Shown: piece after piece, positions 34,711-44,497 of the stretch
How positions within the stretch are numbered: the first letter of the stretch is position 1
Layout: every line of letters begins with the position of its first letter
DNA from: Pseudomonas putida
Lineage (GTDB): Bacteria > Pseudomonadota > Gammaproteobacteria > Pseudomonadales > Pseudomonadaceae
NCBI RefSeq assembly: GCF_001941965.1
Contig: NZ_MKZO01000012.1
Coordinates: 429,614 to 493,613 of the forward strand
Reading direction: 5' to 3'
Length of the DNA: 64,000 nucleotides
Made by a program: the position numbers and the translations under genes
Notes under the pieces: generated by a model
Told to the model about the DNA's origin: nothing
The model's input: only the letters and a program-made list of their open reading frames with translations
Databases searched by the model: none

Positions 34711-35035
34711 AGATAGGAAAAGCGCAGGTATTTTAGGCGCTTTCCGTTACCTTTTCGCTGGTCGGTTTCGACAGTCAAAAAGGTGGCTGAATCAGGGCAG
34801 AGGGCGAATTTCAACTTTTCAAACCAGTGCTCATTTCTGATAATTGGTACTGGCAAAAAGCCTCCACCCGGTTCAATATTTGTCACAGAATTGACGCCAA
34901 GGAACCGGCGACAATGAGGCATCATTGCGACCTCATTCACAATTCAGGTTGAACATTTGACCGCTCCGATGGTCCTAGTCTCATCGCGCGGCCAACTTCA
35001 AGAACCGCTTCCCCTGAACTAAACCGGTCAATTAT
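34711..35035. promoter_or_regulatory. phnN-amrZ divergent intergenic region, possible AlgU promoter
   Basis: 325 bases between the divergent genes. At 34812-34817 CAACTT and at 34836-34840 TCTGA resemble the AlgU (sigma-22) elements GAACTT and TCTGA, but the spacer is 18 bases instead of 16-17. In P. aeruginosa amrZ is AlgU-dependent. The call is tentative. Confidence 0.3.
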
Positions 35036-35362
35036 ATGCGCCCAATGAAACAGGCTATCTACTCAAGCCGCACCGCAGACAAATTCGTCGTCCGCCTCCC
35101 AGACGGAATGCGTGAGCGCATTGCCGAGGTTGCGCGTAACCACCACCGCAGCATGAACTCCGAGATCATTGCCCGCCTGGAACAGAGCCTGATCCAGGAA
35201 GGCGCACTGGGCGACGAGTTGAGCATGCGCCTGGACAGCCCGGAACTGTCCCTGCATGAGCGCGAGCTGCTGCAACGCTTCCGCCAACTGTCCCACCGCC
35301 AGCAGAACGCCCTGGTTGCCCTGATCGCCCATGACGTCGAGATGGCTGCGGACGCTTCCTGA
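35036..35362 (+). CDS. amrZ: AmrZ, Arc-family transcription factor
   Basis: 108 aa. The ribbon-helix-helix core [20 protein letters not shown] followed by [17 protein letters not shown] is that of AmrZ, and the C-terminal part [18 protein letters not shown] with [12 protein letters not shown] is the tetramerisation segment. AmrZ controls alginate, motility, c-di-GMP and matrix genes in Pseudomonas and represses itself. A terminator follows directly. Confidence 0.95.
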   Translation: MRPMKQAIYSSRTADKFVVRLPDGMRERIAEVARNHHRSMNSEIIARLEQSLIQEGALGDELSMRLDSPELSLHERELLQRFRQLSHRQQNALVALIAHDVEMAADAS

Positions 35363-35387
35363 TCTTTCTTCGCTGAACTCGATTCAG

Positions 35388-35433
35388 AGCAAAACGCCCG
35401 GTGCAAGTGATTGCACCGGGCGTTTTGCTTTTT
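35388..35433 (+). terminator. amrZ terminator
   Basis: Perfect 19-bp arms (35388-35406 and 35411-35429, AGCAAAACGCCCGGTGCAA and its complement) with a 4-base loop followed by TTTTT. Confidence 0.9.
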
Positions 35434-35534
35434 GGGGAGCTATAAGCCTCAAGCTTTAAGCGGCAAGAAAAAGCAGTCCGCGTCACCACAGGCTTCTTCT
35501 TATGAGTTGCAGCTTGTAGCTTGAAGCCCAAGCA

Positions 35535-35564
35535 CAAAAAAGCCAGCGCGAAGCTGGCTTTTTT
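35535..35564. terminator. Bidirectional terminator, mgtE 3' side
   Basis: AAAAAAGCCAGC-GCGAA-GCTGGCTTTTTT type palindrome, with A and T runs at both ends, located 15 bases beyond the mgtE stop. It can end transcription from both amrZ and mgtE. Confidence 0.85.
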
Positions 35565-35578
35565 GATTGGTCGATGGC

Positions 35579-37021
35579 TTACAACAGGAACAGCGTGGCC
35601 AAGCCCAGGAAGATGAAGAACCCGCCACTGTCGGTCACCGCCGTAATCATCACACTGGACCCCATCGCCGGGTCGCGCCCCATCCGCACCAGGGTCATCG
35701 GGATAAACACCCCCATGAACGCCGCCAGCAACAGGTTGAGGGTCATGGCGGCGGTCATCACCACTCCTAGCGACCAACTGCCATAGAGCAGGAAGGCCAC
35801 CACCCCGATCACCCCACCCCAGATCAGGCCGTTGATCAGCGATACCGCCAATTCCTTGCGCATCAGGCGCGTGGTGTTGCCGGGGCTGACCTGGTCCAGC
35901 GCCATGGCGCGGACGATCATGGTGATGGTCTGGTTGCCGGAGTTGCCGCCGATACCGGCAACGATCGGCATCAAGGCCGCCAGGGCCACCAGCTTCTCGA
36001 TCGAGCCTTCGAACAGGCCGATCACCCGAGAGGCGACGAAGGCGGTGATCAGGTTGATCGCCAGCCACGCCCAACGGTTGCGCAGCGAACGCCAGACCGA
36101 GGCGAAGATGTCTTCTTCCTCGCGCAGACCGGCCATGTTCAGGACTTCGGTTTCGCTTTCTTCACGAATCAGGTCGACCATTTCGTCGATGGTCAGACGG
36201 CCGATCAGGCGGTCGTTCTTGTCGACCACCGGGGCCGATACCAGGTCGTAACGTTCGAAGGCCTGGGCGGCGTCGTAGGCGTCTTCGTCGGGGTGGAAGC
36301 TGACCGGATCGTCGGCCATGACCTCGGCGACCTGCTTGTCCGGGTCGTTGACCAGCAGACGCTTGATCGGCAGCACGCCCTTGAGGATGCCGTCGTAGTC
36401 GACGACGAAGAGTTTGTCGGTGTGGTTCGGCAGCTCCTTGAGCCGGCGCAGGTAGCGCAGGACCACTTCCAGGCTGACGTCTTCGCGGATGGTGACCATC
36501 TCGAAGTCCATCAGCGCACCGACCTGCTCCTCGTCATAGCTCAGCGCCGAGCGGACACGCTCGCGTTGCTGGGCGTCGAGGGTTTCCATCAACTCGTGGA
36601 CAACGTCCCGCGGCAGTTCCGGGGCGAGGTCGGCGAGTTCGTCGGCGTCCATCTCCTTGGCGGCGGCGAGCAGTTCGTGATCGTCCATGTCGGCGATCAG
36701 GGTCTCGCGGACCGAGTCGGATACTTCGAGGAGGATGTCGCCGTCGCGCTCGGCCTTGACCAACTGCCATACGGTCAGACGGTCATCCAGGGGCAGCGCT
36801 TCGAGAATGTGGGCAACGTCGGCAGAGTGCAGGTCATCGAGCTTGCGTTGCAGCTCGACGAGGTTCTGCCGGTGGACAAAACTCTCTACGTGATCGTTAT
36901 GCGCGCCTTCCTGACGGTGGGTCAGGTCTTCGACCAGGCGCTGACGCTGCAGCAGCTCGACCACCTGGGCCAGGCGGTCCTGCAGGCTTTCCTGCGTTTT
37001 TTTTGCTTCGATTTCAGTCAT
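35579..37021 (-). CDS. mgtE: Magnesium transporter MgtE
   Basis: 480 aa from ATG 37021 (ten codons of open frame upstream are ignored). Layout: superhelical MgtE_N domain (about 45-150), two CBS domains (about 150-275, with GVLPIKRLLVNDP and RLIGRLTIDEMVDLI), then five membrane helices with the pore segment PIVAGIGGNSGNQT. N-domain and CBS act as Mg2+ sensors that gate the channel. Monocistronic, with the terminator at 35535-35564. Confidence 0.95.
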   Translation of the reverse strand: MTEIEAKKTQESLQDRLAQVVELLQRQRLVEDLTHRQEGAHNDHVESFVHRQNLVELQRKLDDLHSADVAHILEALPLDDRLTVWQLVKAERDGDILLEVSDSVRETLIADMDDHELLAAAKEMDADELADLAPELPRDVVHELMETLDAQQRERVRSALSYDEEQVGALMDFEMVTIREDVSLEVVLRYLRRLKELPNHTDKLFVVDYDGILKGVLPIKRLLVNDPDKQVAEVMADDPVSFHPDEDAYDAAQAFERYDLVSAPVVDKNDRLIGRLTIDEMVDLIREESETEVLNMAGLREEEDIFASVWRSLRNRWAWLAINLITAFVASRVIGLFEGSIEKLVALAALMPIVAGIGGNSGNQTITMIVRAMALDQVSPGNTTRLMRKELAVSLINGLIWGGVIGVVAFLLYGSWSLGVVMTAAMTLNLLLAAFMGVFIPMTLVRMGRDPAMGSSVMITAVTDSGGFFIFLGLATLFLL

Positions 37022-37359
37022 AGGCGAACTCCACTCCCAGCAGCAGAGCACGCCGGGAGGATCAATCAGTCACATCGTGATTGGCAAGACAGGCTTTTAA
37101 GTAACTACTGGGTAAGTCCATGGTGGTATTCCACAAGCCCCGGCGGGGCTGACGGGCGCAATCATACACCGCTTGAGCTGTCTGAGGGCTGAAAATATCG
37201 GTGAAAACAATCGTTTGCGAAAACGACGCAGGCAAACGCGCGAATCCATCAATGCGACGGCGAGCGCCCAGGAAAAAGCACACGCACTGCTGAAAAATTA
37301 GCACGCGCCGGCTGGCATTGAGTGACAAATTATTTATCGGGATCAACAAATCGCGGACA
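37022..37359. other. mgtE upstream region
   Basis: About 340 bases between mgtE and the tRNA terminator. It should hold the mgtE promoter and a long leader; no known Mg2+ riboswitch structure was recognised. Confidence 0.4.
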
Positions 37360-37391
37360 AAAAAAAGCCCGCCATGTAGGCGGGCTCTTCG
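37360..37391 (-). terminator. tRNA operon terminator
   Basis: On the - strand AGCCCGCC-TACAT-GGCGGGCT followed by eight T, just 3' of the last tRNA-Arg copy. Confidence 0.88.
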
Positions 37392-37398
37392 TTTTGTA

Positions 37399-37475
37399 TG
37401 GTGCACTCGACAGGATTCGAACCTGTGACCGCTCGGTTCGTAGCCGAGTACTCTATCCAGCTGAGCTACGAGTGC
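37399..37475 (-). tRNA. tRNA-Arg (anticodon ACG), copy 1
   Basis: 77 bases, CCA encoded, acceptor GCACTCG/CGAGTGC, anticodon loop CTACGAA (ACG). Last of three identical copies in transcription order. Confidence 0.97.
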
Positions 37476-37552
37476 AGGGTTGGTACTTGATGGACCAGAT
37501 CACCACTGGTTGAAGCTGAAGCAACTTTCAGCGAAACTTGCTTCGTCTTGTA

Positions 37553-37629
37553 TGGTGCACTCGACAGGATTCGAACCTGTGACCGCTCGGTTCGTAGCCG
37601 AGTACTCTATCCAGCTGAGCTACGAGTGC
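37553..37629 (-). tRNA. tRNA-Arg (anticodon ACG), copy 2
   Basis: Identical to the copy at 37399-37475. The 77-base spacer between them is repeated almost perfectly before the third copy, so the unit is a tandem duplication of about 154 bases. Confidence 0.97.
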
Positions 37630-37705
37630 AGGGTTGGTACTTGATGGACCAGATCACCTCTGGTTGAAGCTGAAGCAACTTTCAGTGAAACTTGCTTCGT
37701 CTTTA

Positions 37706-37782
37706 TGGTGCACTCGACAGGATTCGAACCTGTGACCGCTCGGTTCGTAGCCGAGTACTCTATCCAGCTGAGCTACGAGTGC
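37706..37782 (-). tRNA. tRNA-Arg (anticodon ACG), copy 3
   Basis: Identical to the two other copies; first of the three to be transcribed, about 108 bases after tRNA-Ser. Confidence 0.97.
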
Positions 37783-37890
37783 ATTTGAAGCCGCGCATTA
37801 TAGTTCGCTAAATCGTTTTGGCAACCACTTTTTCGTTTAATTTCAACGACTTAGTGATTCATGCCAGATTACAGCGCCCTACATGAATAA

Positions 37891-37981
37891 TGGCGGAGAA
37901 GGGGGGATTCGAACCCCCGATACCCTTGTGAGGTATACTCCCTTAGCAGGGGAGCGCCTTCGGCCACTCGGCCACCTCTCC
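37891..37981 (-). tRNA. tRNA-Ser (anticodon GCT)
   Basis: 91 bases with the long variable arm of tRNA-Ser, encoded CCA and the anticodon loop CTGCTAA. It begins 72 bases downstream of rsmA, the same order as in other Pseudomonas. Confidence 0.96.
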
Positions 37982-38053
37982 GCAACACGGGGCGTATAAT
38001 AACCAGAGCCTTCCCCGTTTGCAAACTCTTTTTTGAAAAAAAACTGAGAAAAA

Positions 38054-38242
38054 TTAAAGGCTTGGTTCTTCGTCCTTCTCTTTCTTGATCCGCAGGTAGA
38101 TTTCCTCGCGGTGTACAGCCACTTCCTTCGGTGCATTGACGCCAATGCGCACCTGGTTTCCTTTGACGCCGAGCACGGTCACAGTGATTTCGCCATCGCC
38201 AATGATCAGGCTTTCGGCACACCGACGAGTCAGAATAAGCAT
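38054..38242 (-). CDS. rsmA: RsmA/CsrA carbon storage regulator
   Basis: 62 aa, the full length of the family. [20 protein letters not shown] and [19 protein letters not shown] are conserved; the RNA-contacting residues (L4 region and R44 in VHREE) are present. RsmA binds GGA motifs in mRNA leaders and blocks translation; in fluorescent pseudomonads it is controlled by GacA-dependent small RNAs. It lies between lysC and the tRNA genes. Confidence 0.97.
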   Translation of the reverse strand: MLILTRRCAESLIIGDGEITVTVLGVKGNQVRIGVNAPKEVAVHREEIYLRIKKEKDEEPSL

Positions 38243-38370
38243 ACGTTACTCCTCAGGGGATTCAGTTCAGGGACAACAGTCTGTAGGTGAAACAGGCTTC
38301 GGACTGCAACCAGGACGGCTACGGGCCTACGCCAGAGTATTGACCAGGTGAAGGGAGGCACCCGGCTCAA

Positions 38371-38401
38371 ATAAAGAGGGGCGCGGCATGGCCGCGCCCC
38401 A
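38371..38401 (-). terminator. lysC terminator
   Basis: On the - strand GGGGCGCGGC-CAT-GCCGCGCCCC followed by TCTTTATTT, 12 bases beyond the lysC stop. Confidence 0.85.
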
Positions 38402-38412
38402 GGGGACAACGC

Positions 38413-39648
38413 TTACTCGCCCGAACGCGCCGGGGCGTCCAGCTCGAAGGCGGTATGCAGAGCGCGTACAGCCAGCTCCAGGTACTTCTCTTCGATGACC
38501 ACCGAGACCTTGATCTCGGAAGTGGAGATCATCTGGATGTTGATGCTCTCCTTGGCCAGGGCTTCGAACATGCGGCTGGCAACGCCCGCGTGGGAGCGCA
38601 TGCCGACACCGACGATGGAGACCTTGGCGATCTTGGTGTCGCCAATCACTTCACGGGCGCCGATCTCGGCAGCGGTGCTCTTCAGCACGCCCATGGCCTT
38701 CTCGTAGTCGTTTCGGTGCACGGTGAAGGTGAAGTCGGTGGTGTTATCGTGCGAAACGTTCTGCACGATCATGTCGACTTCGATGTTCGCGGCGCTGATC
38801 GGGCCGAGGATCTTGAAAGCCACGCCCGGGGTGTCCGGTACGCCACGGATGGTCAGCTTGGCTTCATCGCGGTTGAAGGCGATGCCGGAAATGATCGGCT
38901 GTTCCATGGATTCCTCTTCATCAATGGTAATGAGGGTACCCGGACCCTCCTGGAAGCTGTGCAGCACGCGCAGCGGAACGTTGTACTTGCCGGCGAACTC
39001 GACGGCACGGATCTGCAGCACCTTGGAACCGAGGCTGGCCATTTCCAGCATCTCTTCGAAGGTGATCTTGTCCAGGCGCTGGGCCTGGGACACCACGCGC
39101 GGGTCGGTGGTGTAAACACCATCCACGTCGGTGTAGATCTGGCATTCGTCAGCCTTCAGGGCCGCCGCCAGGGCCACGCCGGTGGTGTCGGAGCCACCGC
39201 GACCGAGGGTGGTGATGTTGCCTTGCTCGTCGACGCCTTGGAAACCCGCGACCACGACCACACGGCCAGCCTTGAGGTCGCCACGGATCTTCTGGTCGTC
39301 GATTTGCAGGATGCGCGCCTTGTTGTGCGCGCTGTCGGTGAGAATCCGCACCTGGTTACCGGTGTAGGACACCGCCGGAACGCCACGCTTCATCAGTGCC
39401 ATGGCGAGCAAGGCGATGGTCACCTGCTCACCGGTGGACACGATCACGTCCAGTTCACGCGGAACCGGCTGATCGCTGATCTGCTTGGCCAGGTCGATCA
39501 GGCGGTTGGTTTCGCCGCTCATCGCCGACAGTACAACCACCAGGTCATCGCCAGCTTCGCGGAATTTCTTGACCTTTTCGGCAACCTGCTCGATTCGCTC
39601 GATTGTGCCGACCGAGGTGCCGCCAAATTTCTGTACGATCAACGCCAT
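38413..39648 (-). CDS. lysC: Aspartokinase
   Basis: 411 aa. N-terminal kinase domain starting VQKFGGTSVG and including LSAMSGETNRL and GRGGSDTTGVALAA; two C-terminal ACT domains (about 265-405, with GVPDTPGVAFKILGPI and VGVGMRSHAGVASRMFEAL) that bind lysine/threonine for feedback control. It phosphorylates aspartate, first step to Lys, Thr, Met and diaminopimelate. An internal start for a beta subunit, known in this type, cannot be judged. Confidence 0.97.
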   Translation of the reverse strand: MALIVQKFGGTSVGTIERIEQVAEKVKKFREAGDDLVVVLSAMSGETNRLIDLAKQISDQPVPRELDVIVSTGEQVTIALLAMALMKRGVPAVSYTGNQVRILTDSAHNKARILQIDDQKIRGDLKAGRVVVVAGFQGVDEQGNITTLGRGGSDTTGVALAAALKADECQIYTDVDGVYTTDPRVVSQAQRLDKITFEEMLEMASLGSKVLQIRAVEFAGKYNVPLRVLHSFQEGPGTLITIDEEESMEQPIISGIAFNRDEAKLTIRGVPDTPGVAFKILGPISAANIEVDMIVQNVSHDNTTDFTFTVHRNDYEKAMGVLKSTAAEIGAREVIGDTKIAKVSIVGVGMRSHAGVASRMFEALAKESINIQMISTSEIKVSVVIEEKYLELAVRALHTAFELDAPARSGE

Positions 39649-39696
39649 TTCAAAGCCGCCTCAGCCCGTGAAGGGCACCCAATAAACAAAACACAA

Positions 39697-39733
39697 CGCC
39701 GACGGCCCGTCACTAGACGACGGGCCGTCGGCG
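39697..39733 (-). terminator. alaS terminator
   Basis: 15-bp arms CGCCGACGGCCCGTC (39697-39711) and its complement (39719-39733), 7-base loop; on the - strand followed by TTGTGTTTTGTTTATT. It separates alaS from lysC. Confidence 0.85.
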
Positions 39734-39735
39734 CC

Positions 39736-42360
39736 TCAGACACCCTGCTCTGCGAATGGCACGGCCAGGGCCAGTGCAGTGTCCAGCGCTGCGGCGTCCA
39801 CGCCACCGCCTTGCGCCATGTCCGGACGACCGCCACCCTTGCCACCCACCGCCGCAGCGGCTTGCTTCATCAAATCCCCGGCTTTGAGTTGGCCGGTGAG
39901 GTCCTTGGTCACGCCGGCGACCAGTACGACCTTCTCTTCGTGGACACTGCCGAGCAGGATCACTGCGCGGCCGAGCTTGTTCTTCAATTGGTCGACCAGG
40001 GCCAGCAGGGCCTTGCCGTCCTGACCGTCCAGGCGCGCAGCCAGGACCTTGACGCCCTTGACGTCCACCGCGCTGTTGGCGAGGTCGTCACCGGCGGCAC
40101 TGGCGGCCTTGGCCTGCAACTGCTCCAGCTGTTTCTCCAGCTGGCGGTTGCGCTCCAGCACGGCCGAGAGCTTGTCGATCAGGTTGTCGCGGCTGCCCTT
40201 GACCAGCTGCGCGGCTTCCTTGAGCTGCTCTTCGGCGGCGTTCAGGTAGGCCAGTGCCGCTGCACCGGTGACCGCTTCGATACGGCGCACGCCGGAAGCC
40301 ACGCCACCTTCGCTGACGATCTTGAGCAGACCGATATCACCGGTACGCTTGGCGTGGATACCGCCGCACAGCTCGACCGAGAAGTCGCCGCCCATGCTCA
40401 GGACCCGCACGCTGTCGCCGTATTTCTCGCCGAACAGCGCCATGGCGCCCTTCTGCCTGGCGGTGTCGATATCGGTCTCTTCGGTCTGCACTTCGGAGTT
40501 CTTGCGCACTTCGCGGTTGACGATCTCTTCCAGTTGCTTGATCTGCTCTGGCTTGACCGCTTCGGGGTGGCTGAAGTCGAAACGCAGGCGCTGGCTGTTC
40601 ACCAGGGAGCCCTTCTGTTGTACGTGCTCACCCAGGACCTGACGCAGCGCAGCGTGCAGCAGGTGGGTGGCGGAGTGATTCAGCGCAGTGGCTTTCTGCA
40701 CGTCGGCATCGACCTTGGCCTCGACCTGGGCGCCCACCACCAGGTTGCCGCTGGCGATCACGCCGTGGTGCAGGAAGGCACCGCCGGTCTTGGTGGTGTC
40801 GCGCACGTCGAAGCGTGCAGCGCCGGCCTGCAGGTAGCCGGTGTCACCGATCTGGCCGCCGGATTCGGCGTAGAACGGCGTGCGATCGAGGATCACCACG
40901 CCCTCCTCGCCTTCACCCAGTTGCTCGACGGACTGGCCGTCCTTGTACAGGGCGACGATCTTCGCGCTGCCTTCGGTGGCGCTGTAGCCGAGGAACTCGG
41001 TGTCGACGTCGACCTTGACCAGGCTGTTGTAGTCCAGGCCGAAGGCGCTGGCGGAACGGGCGCGCTCGCGCTGCGCTTCCATTTCACGCTCGAAGCCTGC
41101 CTCGTCGATGCTCAACTCGCGCTCGCGGGCGATGTCGGCGGTCAGGTCCATCGGGAAGCCGTAGGTGTCGTACAGCTTGAACACCACTTCGCCCGGGATG
41201 ACGCTGCCTTTCAGCTCGGCCAGGTCCTGCTCGAGGATCTTCAGGCCCTGTTCCAGGGTCTTGGCGAACTGTTCTTCCTCGGTCTTCAGCACGCGCTCGA
41301 TGTGCGCCTGCTGGGATTTCAGCTCAGGGAAGGCTTCGCCCATCTCGGCCACCAACGCGGCGACGATCTGGTAGAAGAAGCTGCCCTTGGCGCCGAGCTT
41401 GTTGCCGTGACGGCAGGCGCGACGCACGATGCGGCGCAGCACGTAGCCACGGCCTTCGTTGGACGGCACCACGCCGTCGGCGATCAGGAAGCCGCAGGAA
41501 CGGATATGGTCGGCCACCACTTTCAGCGAAGGCTGGCCTTCGTCGGTGCAGCCGATGGCCTTGGCCGAAGCGGCCAGCAGGCTCTGGAACAGGTCGATCT
41601 CGTAGTTCGAGTGGACGTGCTGGAGGACCGCACTGATGCGTTCCAGGCCCATGCCGGTGTCCACCGATGGCGCCGGCAGCGGGTGCAGGACGCCGTCCGC
41701 GGTGCGGTTGAACTGCATGAAGACGTTGTTCCAGATCTCGATGTAGCGGTCGCCGTCTTCTTCCGGCGAGCCGGGTGGGCCGCCCCAGATGTCGGCGCCG
41801 TGGTCGTAGAAGATCTCGGTGCACGGGCCGCACGGGCCGGTATCGCCCATGGTCCAGAAGTTGTCGGAGGCGTATGGCGCGCCCTTGTTGTCGCCGATGC
41901 GAACCATGCGCTCGGCTGGCACGCCGACTTCCTTGGTCCAGATGTCATAGGCTTCGTCGTCGCTGGCGTAGACCGTGACCCAGAGCTTCTCCTTCGGCAG
42001 GTTCAGCCACTTGTCGGAGGTCAGGAAGGTCCAGGCGAAGGTGATGGCGTCGCGCTTGAAGTAGTCACCGAAGCTGAAGTTGCCCAGCATTTCGAAGAAG
42101 GTGTGGTGACGCGCGGTGTAGCCGACGTTTTCCAGGTCGTTGTGCTTGCCGCCGGCACGCACGCACTTCTGGCTGCTCACGGCGCGGGTGTAGGCGCGCT
42201 TTTCCTGGCCCAGGAAGCAGTCCTTGAACTGGTTCATCCCGGCGTTGGTGAACAGCAGGGTCGGGTCGTTGCCCGGAATCAGGGAGCTGGAGGCGACTCG
42301 GGTGTGTCCCTGCTCTTCGAAGAATCGAAGGAAGGCTTCACGGATTTCTGCGCTTTTCAT
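39736..42360 (-). CDS. alaS: Alanyl-tRNA synthetase
   Basis: 874 aa from ATG 42360 ([14 protein letters not shown]). Class II catalytic domain with [19 protein letters not shown], editing domain with the zinc-binding [11 protein letters not shown] and later C/H residues ([14 protein letters not shown]), and the glycine-rich C-Ala domain ending [15 protein letters not shown]. It charges tRNA-Ala and clears Ser/Gly errors. Confidence 0.98.
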   Translation of the reverse strand: MKSAEIREAFLRFFEEQGHTRVASSSLIPGNDPTLLFTNAGMNQFKDCFLGQEKRAYTRAVSSQKCVRAGGKHNDLENVGYTARHHTFFEMLGNFSFGDYFKRDAITFAWTFLTSDKWLNLPKEKLWVTVYASDDEAYDIWTKEVGVPAERMVRIGDNKGAPYASDNFWTMGDTGPCGPCTEIFYDHGADIWGGPPGSPEEDGDRYIEIWNNVFMQFNRTADGVLHPLPAPSVDTGMGLERISAVLQHVHSNYEIDLFQSLLAASAKAIGCTDEGQPSLKVVADHIRSCGFLIADGVVPSNEGRGYVLRRIVRRACRHGNKLGAKGSFFYQIVAALVAEMGEAFPELKSQQAHIERVLKTEEEQFAKTLEQGLKILEQDLAELKGSVIPGEVVFKLYDTYGFPMDLTADIARERELSIDEAGFEREMEAQRERARSASAFGLDYNSLVKVDVDTEFLGYSATEGSAKIVALYKDGQSVEQLGEGEEGVVILDRTPFYAESGGQIGDTGYLQAGAARFDVRDTTKTGGAFLHHGVIASGNLVVGAQVEAKVDADVQKATALNHSATHLLHAALRQVLGEHVQQKGSLVNSQRLRFDFSHPEAVKPEQIKQLEEIVNREVRKNSEVQTEETDIDTARQKGAMALFGEKYGDSVRVLSMGGDFSVELCGGIHAKRTGDIGLLKIVSEGGVASGVRRIEAVTGAAALAYLNAAEEQLKEAAQLVKGSRDNLIDKLSAVLERNRQLEKQLEQLQAKAASAAGDDLANSAVDVKGVKVLAARLDGQDGKALLALVDQLKNKLGRAVILLGSVHEEKVVLVAGVTKDLTGQLKAGDLMKQAAAAVGGKGGGRPDMAQGGGVDAAALDTALALAVPFAEQGV

Positions 42361-42590
42361 AGGTTCTTCCACGGAAACGGCGGCCTGAGGCAAATGTGCG
42401 CGTCAAATGACGAAAACGACGGCAAAGGGCCGCATTATAGCCAGCCTGCGTGCCAGTTGTAGTGGGTTTATACGCTGCAAACCGCCATTGACGGATGAAA
42501 AGAAGGTTAATCGGGGCGATTTGATTAGCAGGCTATGCGTTCCGGCAAAATCTATGTTACAAAATCCCCCGCCATCACCCATGATGGCAA
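42361..42590. other. alaS - riboswitch intergenic region
   Basis: 230 bases between two divergent transcripts, with the alaS promoter and the promoter for the FMN riboswitch RNA. No gene or repeat seen. Confidence 0.4.
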
Positions 42591-42738
42591 CGTTCTCAGG
42601 GCGGGGTGCAATTCCCCACCGGCGGTAATTGCGCCCAGCGCGCATAGCCCGCGAGCGCTTGCAGGCAAGGCTTTGCAAGGTCAGCAGACCCGGTGTGATT
42701 CCGGGGCCGACGGTCACAGTCCGGATAAAGAGAGAACG
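42591..42738 (+). ncRNA. FMN riboswitch (RFN element)
   Basis: P1 is closed by CGTTCTC at 42591 and GAGAACG ending 42738. Conserved blocks are in order: AGGGCGGGGTGCAATTCCCC, ACCGGCGGTAAT, AGCCCGCGAGCG, a variable stem, GGTCAGCAGACCCGGT, ATTCCGGGGCCGACGGTC and AGTCCGGATAAAGAGAG. It lies 98 bases upstream of the lumazine synthase ATG and should turn that gene off when FMN is plentiful. Confidence 0.97.
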
Positions 42739-42835
42739 GGATAGGCACCTTGTGTCCGTTCGTCCGCATTTTCGCGAACGACCATCCCTTTCGATCCAGA
42801 TGCCCTGTTTCTCATACAAACAGGAGTCCGTTTCA

Positions 42836-43342
42836 ATGCAAGCAACCCCAATCGACAGCAAAGCCCACGGCAACGAGCGTATCGCCTTCGTCCAGGCTTG
42901 CTGGCACAAGGATATTGTCGATCAGAGCCGCAAGGGCTTCGTCGAGCAGATGGCCAAGCATGGCTATCAGGCGGGCGATATCGATTTCTATGAGGTCGGT
43001 GGTGCCTTCGAGATCCCGCTGCATGCCAAGTTGCTGGCACGTAGTGGCCGCTATGGCGCGATCGTCGCCGCTGGCCTGGTGGTGGATGGCGGGCTGTACC
43101 GCCATGAGTTCGTCGCCCAGTCGGTGATCAGCGGGCTGATGCAGGTGCAACTGGAGACCGAAGTGCCGGTGTTCTCGGTGGTGCTGACCCCGCATCACTT
43201 CCATGCCGGTGACGAGCATCAGAAGTTCTTCTTCGAGCACTTCGTGCTGAAGGGCGAGGAAGCGGCGAATACCTGTGCCGATACCCTGTTGAAGCTGCGG
43301 GCTTTGCGCCGCAGTGAAGTGCCGCAGAAGGTGGCGGTGTAA
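42836..43342 (+). CDS. ribH2: 6,7-dimethyl-8-ribityllumazine synthase, RibH2 type
   Basis: 168 aa from ATG 42836 (CAGGAG upstream). Conserved segments are IAFVQACWHKDIVDQSRKGF, VGGAFEIPLHAKLLA, VVDGGLYRHEFVAQSVISGL and LTPHHFH. The long loop GDEHQKFFFEHFVLKGEEAA and overall length match the RibH2 class (Brucella/Mesorhizobium type, decameric) rather than the usual icosahedral RibH. It condenses the ribityl-uracil with dihydroxybutanone phosphate. As a riboswitch-controlled second lumazine synthase it may serve flavin supply under special conditions. Confidence 0.9.
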   Translation: MQATPIDSKAHGNERIAFVQACWHKDIVDQSRKGFVEQMAKHGYQAGDIDFYEVGGAFEIPLHAKLLARSGRYGAIVAAGLVVDGGLYRHEFVAQSVISGLMQVQLETEVPVFSVVLTPHHFHAGDEHQKFFFEHFVLKGEEAANTCADTLLKLRALRRSEVPQKVAV

Positions 43343-43347
43343 ATAAG

Positions 43348-43376
43348 AAGGCCGCGGTTGATACCGCGGCCTTTTT
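43348..43376 (+). terminator. Lumazine synthase terminator
   Basis: AAGGCCGCGG-TTGATA-CCGCGGCC followed by TTTTT, 6 bases after the stop. Confidence 0.9.
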
Positions 43377-43387
43377 GGTTGTCTGTT

Positions 43388-43474
43388 CCGGCCTCATCGC
43401 TGGCAAGCCAGCTCCCACAGGGTCCGAGTCGCTGCAGAACCCTGTGGGAGCTGGCTTGCCAGCGATGAGGCCGG
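43388..43474. repeat. REP pair (perfect 35-bp inverted repeat)
   Basis: Arms 43388-43422 and 43440-43474 are exact complements and carry the REP core CTGTGGGAGCTGGCTTGCC; 17-base loop. It lies 3' of both the lumazine synthase gene and aruE, between convergent transcripts. Confidence 0.95.
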
Positions 43475-43476
43475 TA

Positions 43477-44487
43477 CTACTGGCCCAGACCTTCAGCCGA
43501 AGCCGGAACGATCAGGATCCCCGCCCGCAGCCCGTTCTTCACCTTGGGATTGGGGAAAATGATCCTCGCCCCCTCCTCCTCCACGATCCAGCGGGTTTCC
43601 GCCAGGTCCTCGGCCAGCAGATACCCCTTGGCCAGCTCCGAGAAGTTCTCGATATCCGCCGGCAAATGCAGGTGGAAGCTGTCACTGTGCTTGATGATCT
43701 CCCGGGCCACGCTGAACAGTTGCAGGCCATCCAGCTCATCAGCCTGCTCCGGCTCCTTGCCTTCGATGATCTGGATCAGTCGCGCCTCCAGGCGCTCCAG
43801 ATTGACCTGCTGGTTCTGCCCGAACGGCCGCGCCTTGCCCAGCTCCAGGGTGAAGGCCTCGGCCCCCAGCTGTTCATAGGTGTAGGCGGTGAAGGTGATC
43901 GAGGTCTTGCTTTGCAGCAACACCGCTTCCATCCCGGCGGCGCGCAAGCGCGCCAGCTCGCGACGGGAATGCTGGCGCCCTTCCTGGTAGGGATAGAGGG
44001 CGAACTGCTCGATCCTGGAGCCACGGATCGCGGTGTGCAGGTCGTAATGCAGCCGGGTGCGTCCCGGCTCGCGGAAGAAGGTCGCCGCCAGATGCTCGAG
44101 GTCCCCGGCACGCAGGGCCTCCGCACCACTGGACAGCTCGTGCCGGCCATTGAACAGGCGGTTCACGTCCTGCTCGATATACCGCTCGCCCTTGCGCATC
44201 GCCTCGGGGTTGCCGAACAGGAACAGGATCCGCGCCCTTGGATGAACTTCACCCTTGGCAATCCGCCCGATCAGATCGTCGAGCAGCTCGATGGGCGCGG
44301 TCTCGTTACCATGGATGCCGGCGGACAACAGCAAGTCCAGCCCGTTGTCCCGGGCCTGCGGCGGGCAGACTTCCAGCGCCCCCTCGGCCAGCCAGCGCAA
44401 GCGTACCCCCTGCACCGTCACCTGGGTCTTCTCGGCCGGTTCGCGACCGGCCAGGGTCAGATCAAGCAGTTTGCCGAGGGAGAGCAT
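43477..44487 (-). CDS. astE: Succinylglutamate desuccinylase
   Basis: 336 aa from ATG 44487 ([14 protein letters not shown]). Zinc peptidase-like motifs: HGNETAPIE and [12 protein letters not shown]. Catalyses the last step of the arginine succinyltransferase pathway: succinylglutamate to glutamate and succinate. It is the last gene of the aru/ast run, 10 bases after the small acidic gene. Confidence 0.96.
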   Translation of the reverse strand: MLSLGKLLDLTLAGREPAEKTQVTVQGVRLRWLAEGALEVCPPQARDNGLDLLLSAGIHGNETAPIELLDDLIGRIAKGEVHPRARILFLFGNPEAMRKGERYIEQDVNRLFNGRHELSSGAEALRAGDLEHLAATFFREPGRTRLHYDLHTAIRGSRIEQFALYPYQEGRQHSRRELARLRAAGMEAVLLQSKTSITFTAYTYEQLGAEAFTLELGKARPFGQNQQVNLERLEARLIQIIEGKEPEQADELDGLQLFSVAREIIKHSDSFHLHLPADIENFSELAKGYLLAEDLAETRWIVEEEGARIIFPNPKVKNGLRAGILIVPASAEGLGQ

Positions 44488-44497
44488 GGGCGTTTCC

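Noticed and set aside
38455..42462. 1335-codon + strand open frame across lysC and alaS
   Set aside because: It is the antisense of two certain genes, in high-GC DNA where such frames are common; the product is Val/Gly/His/Asp-rich with no domain.
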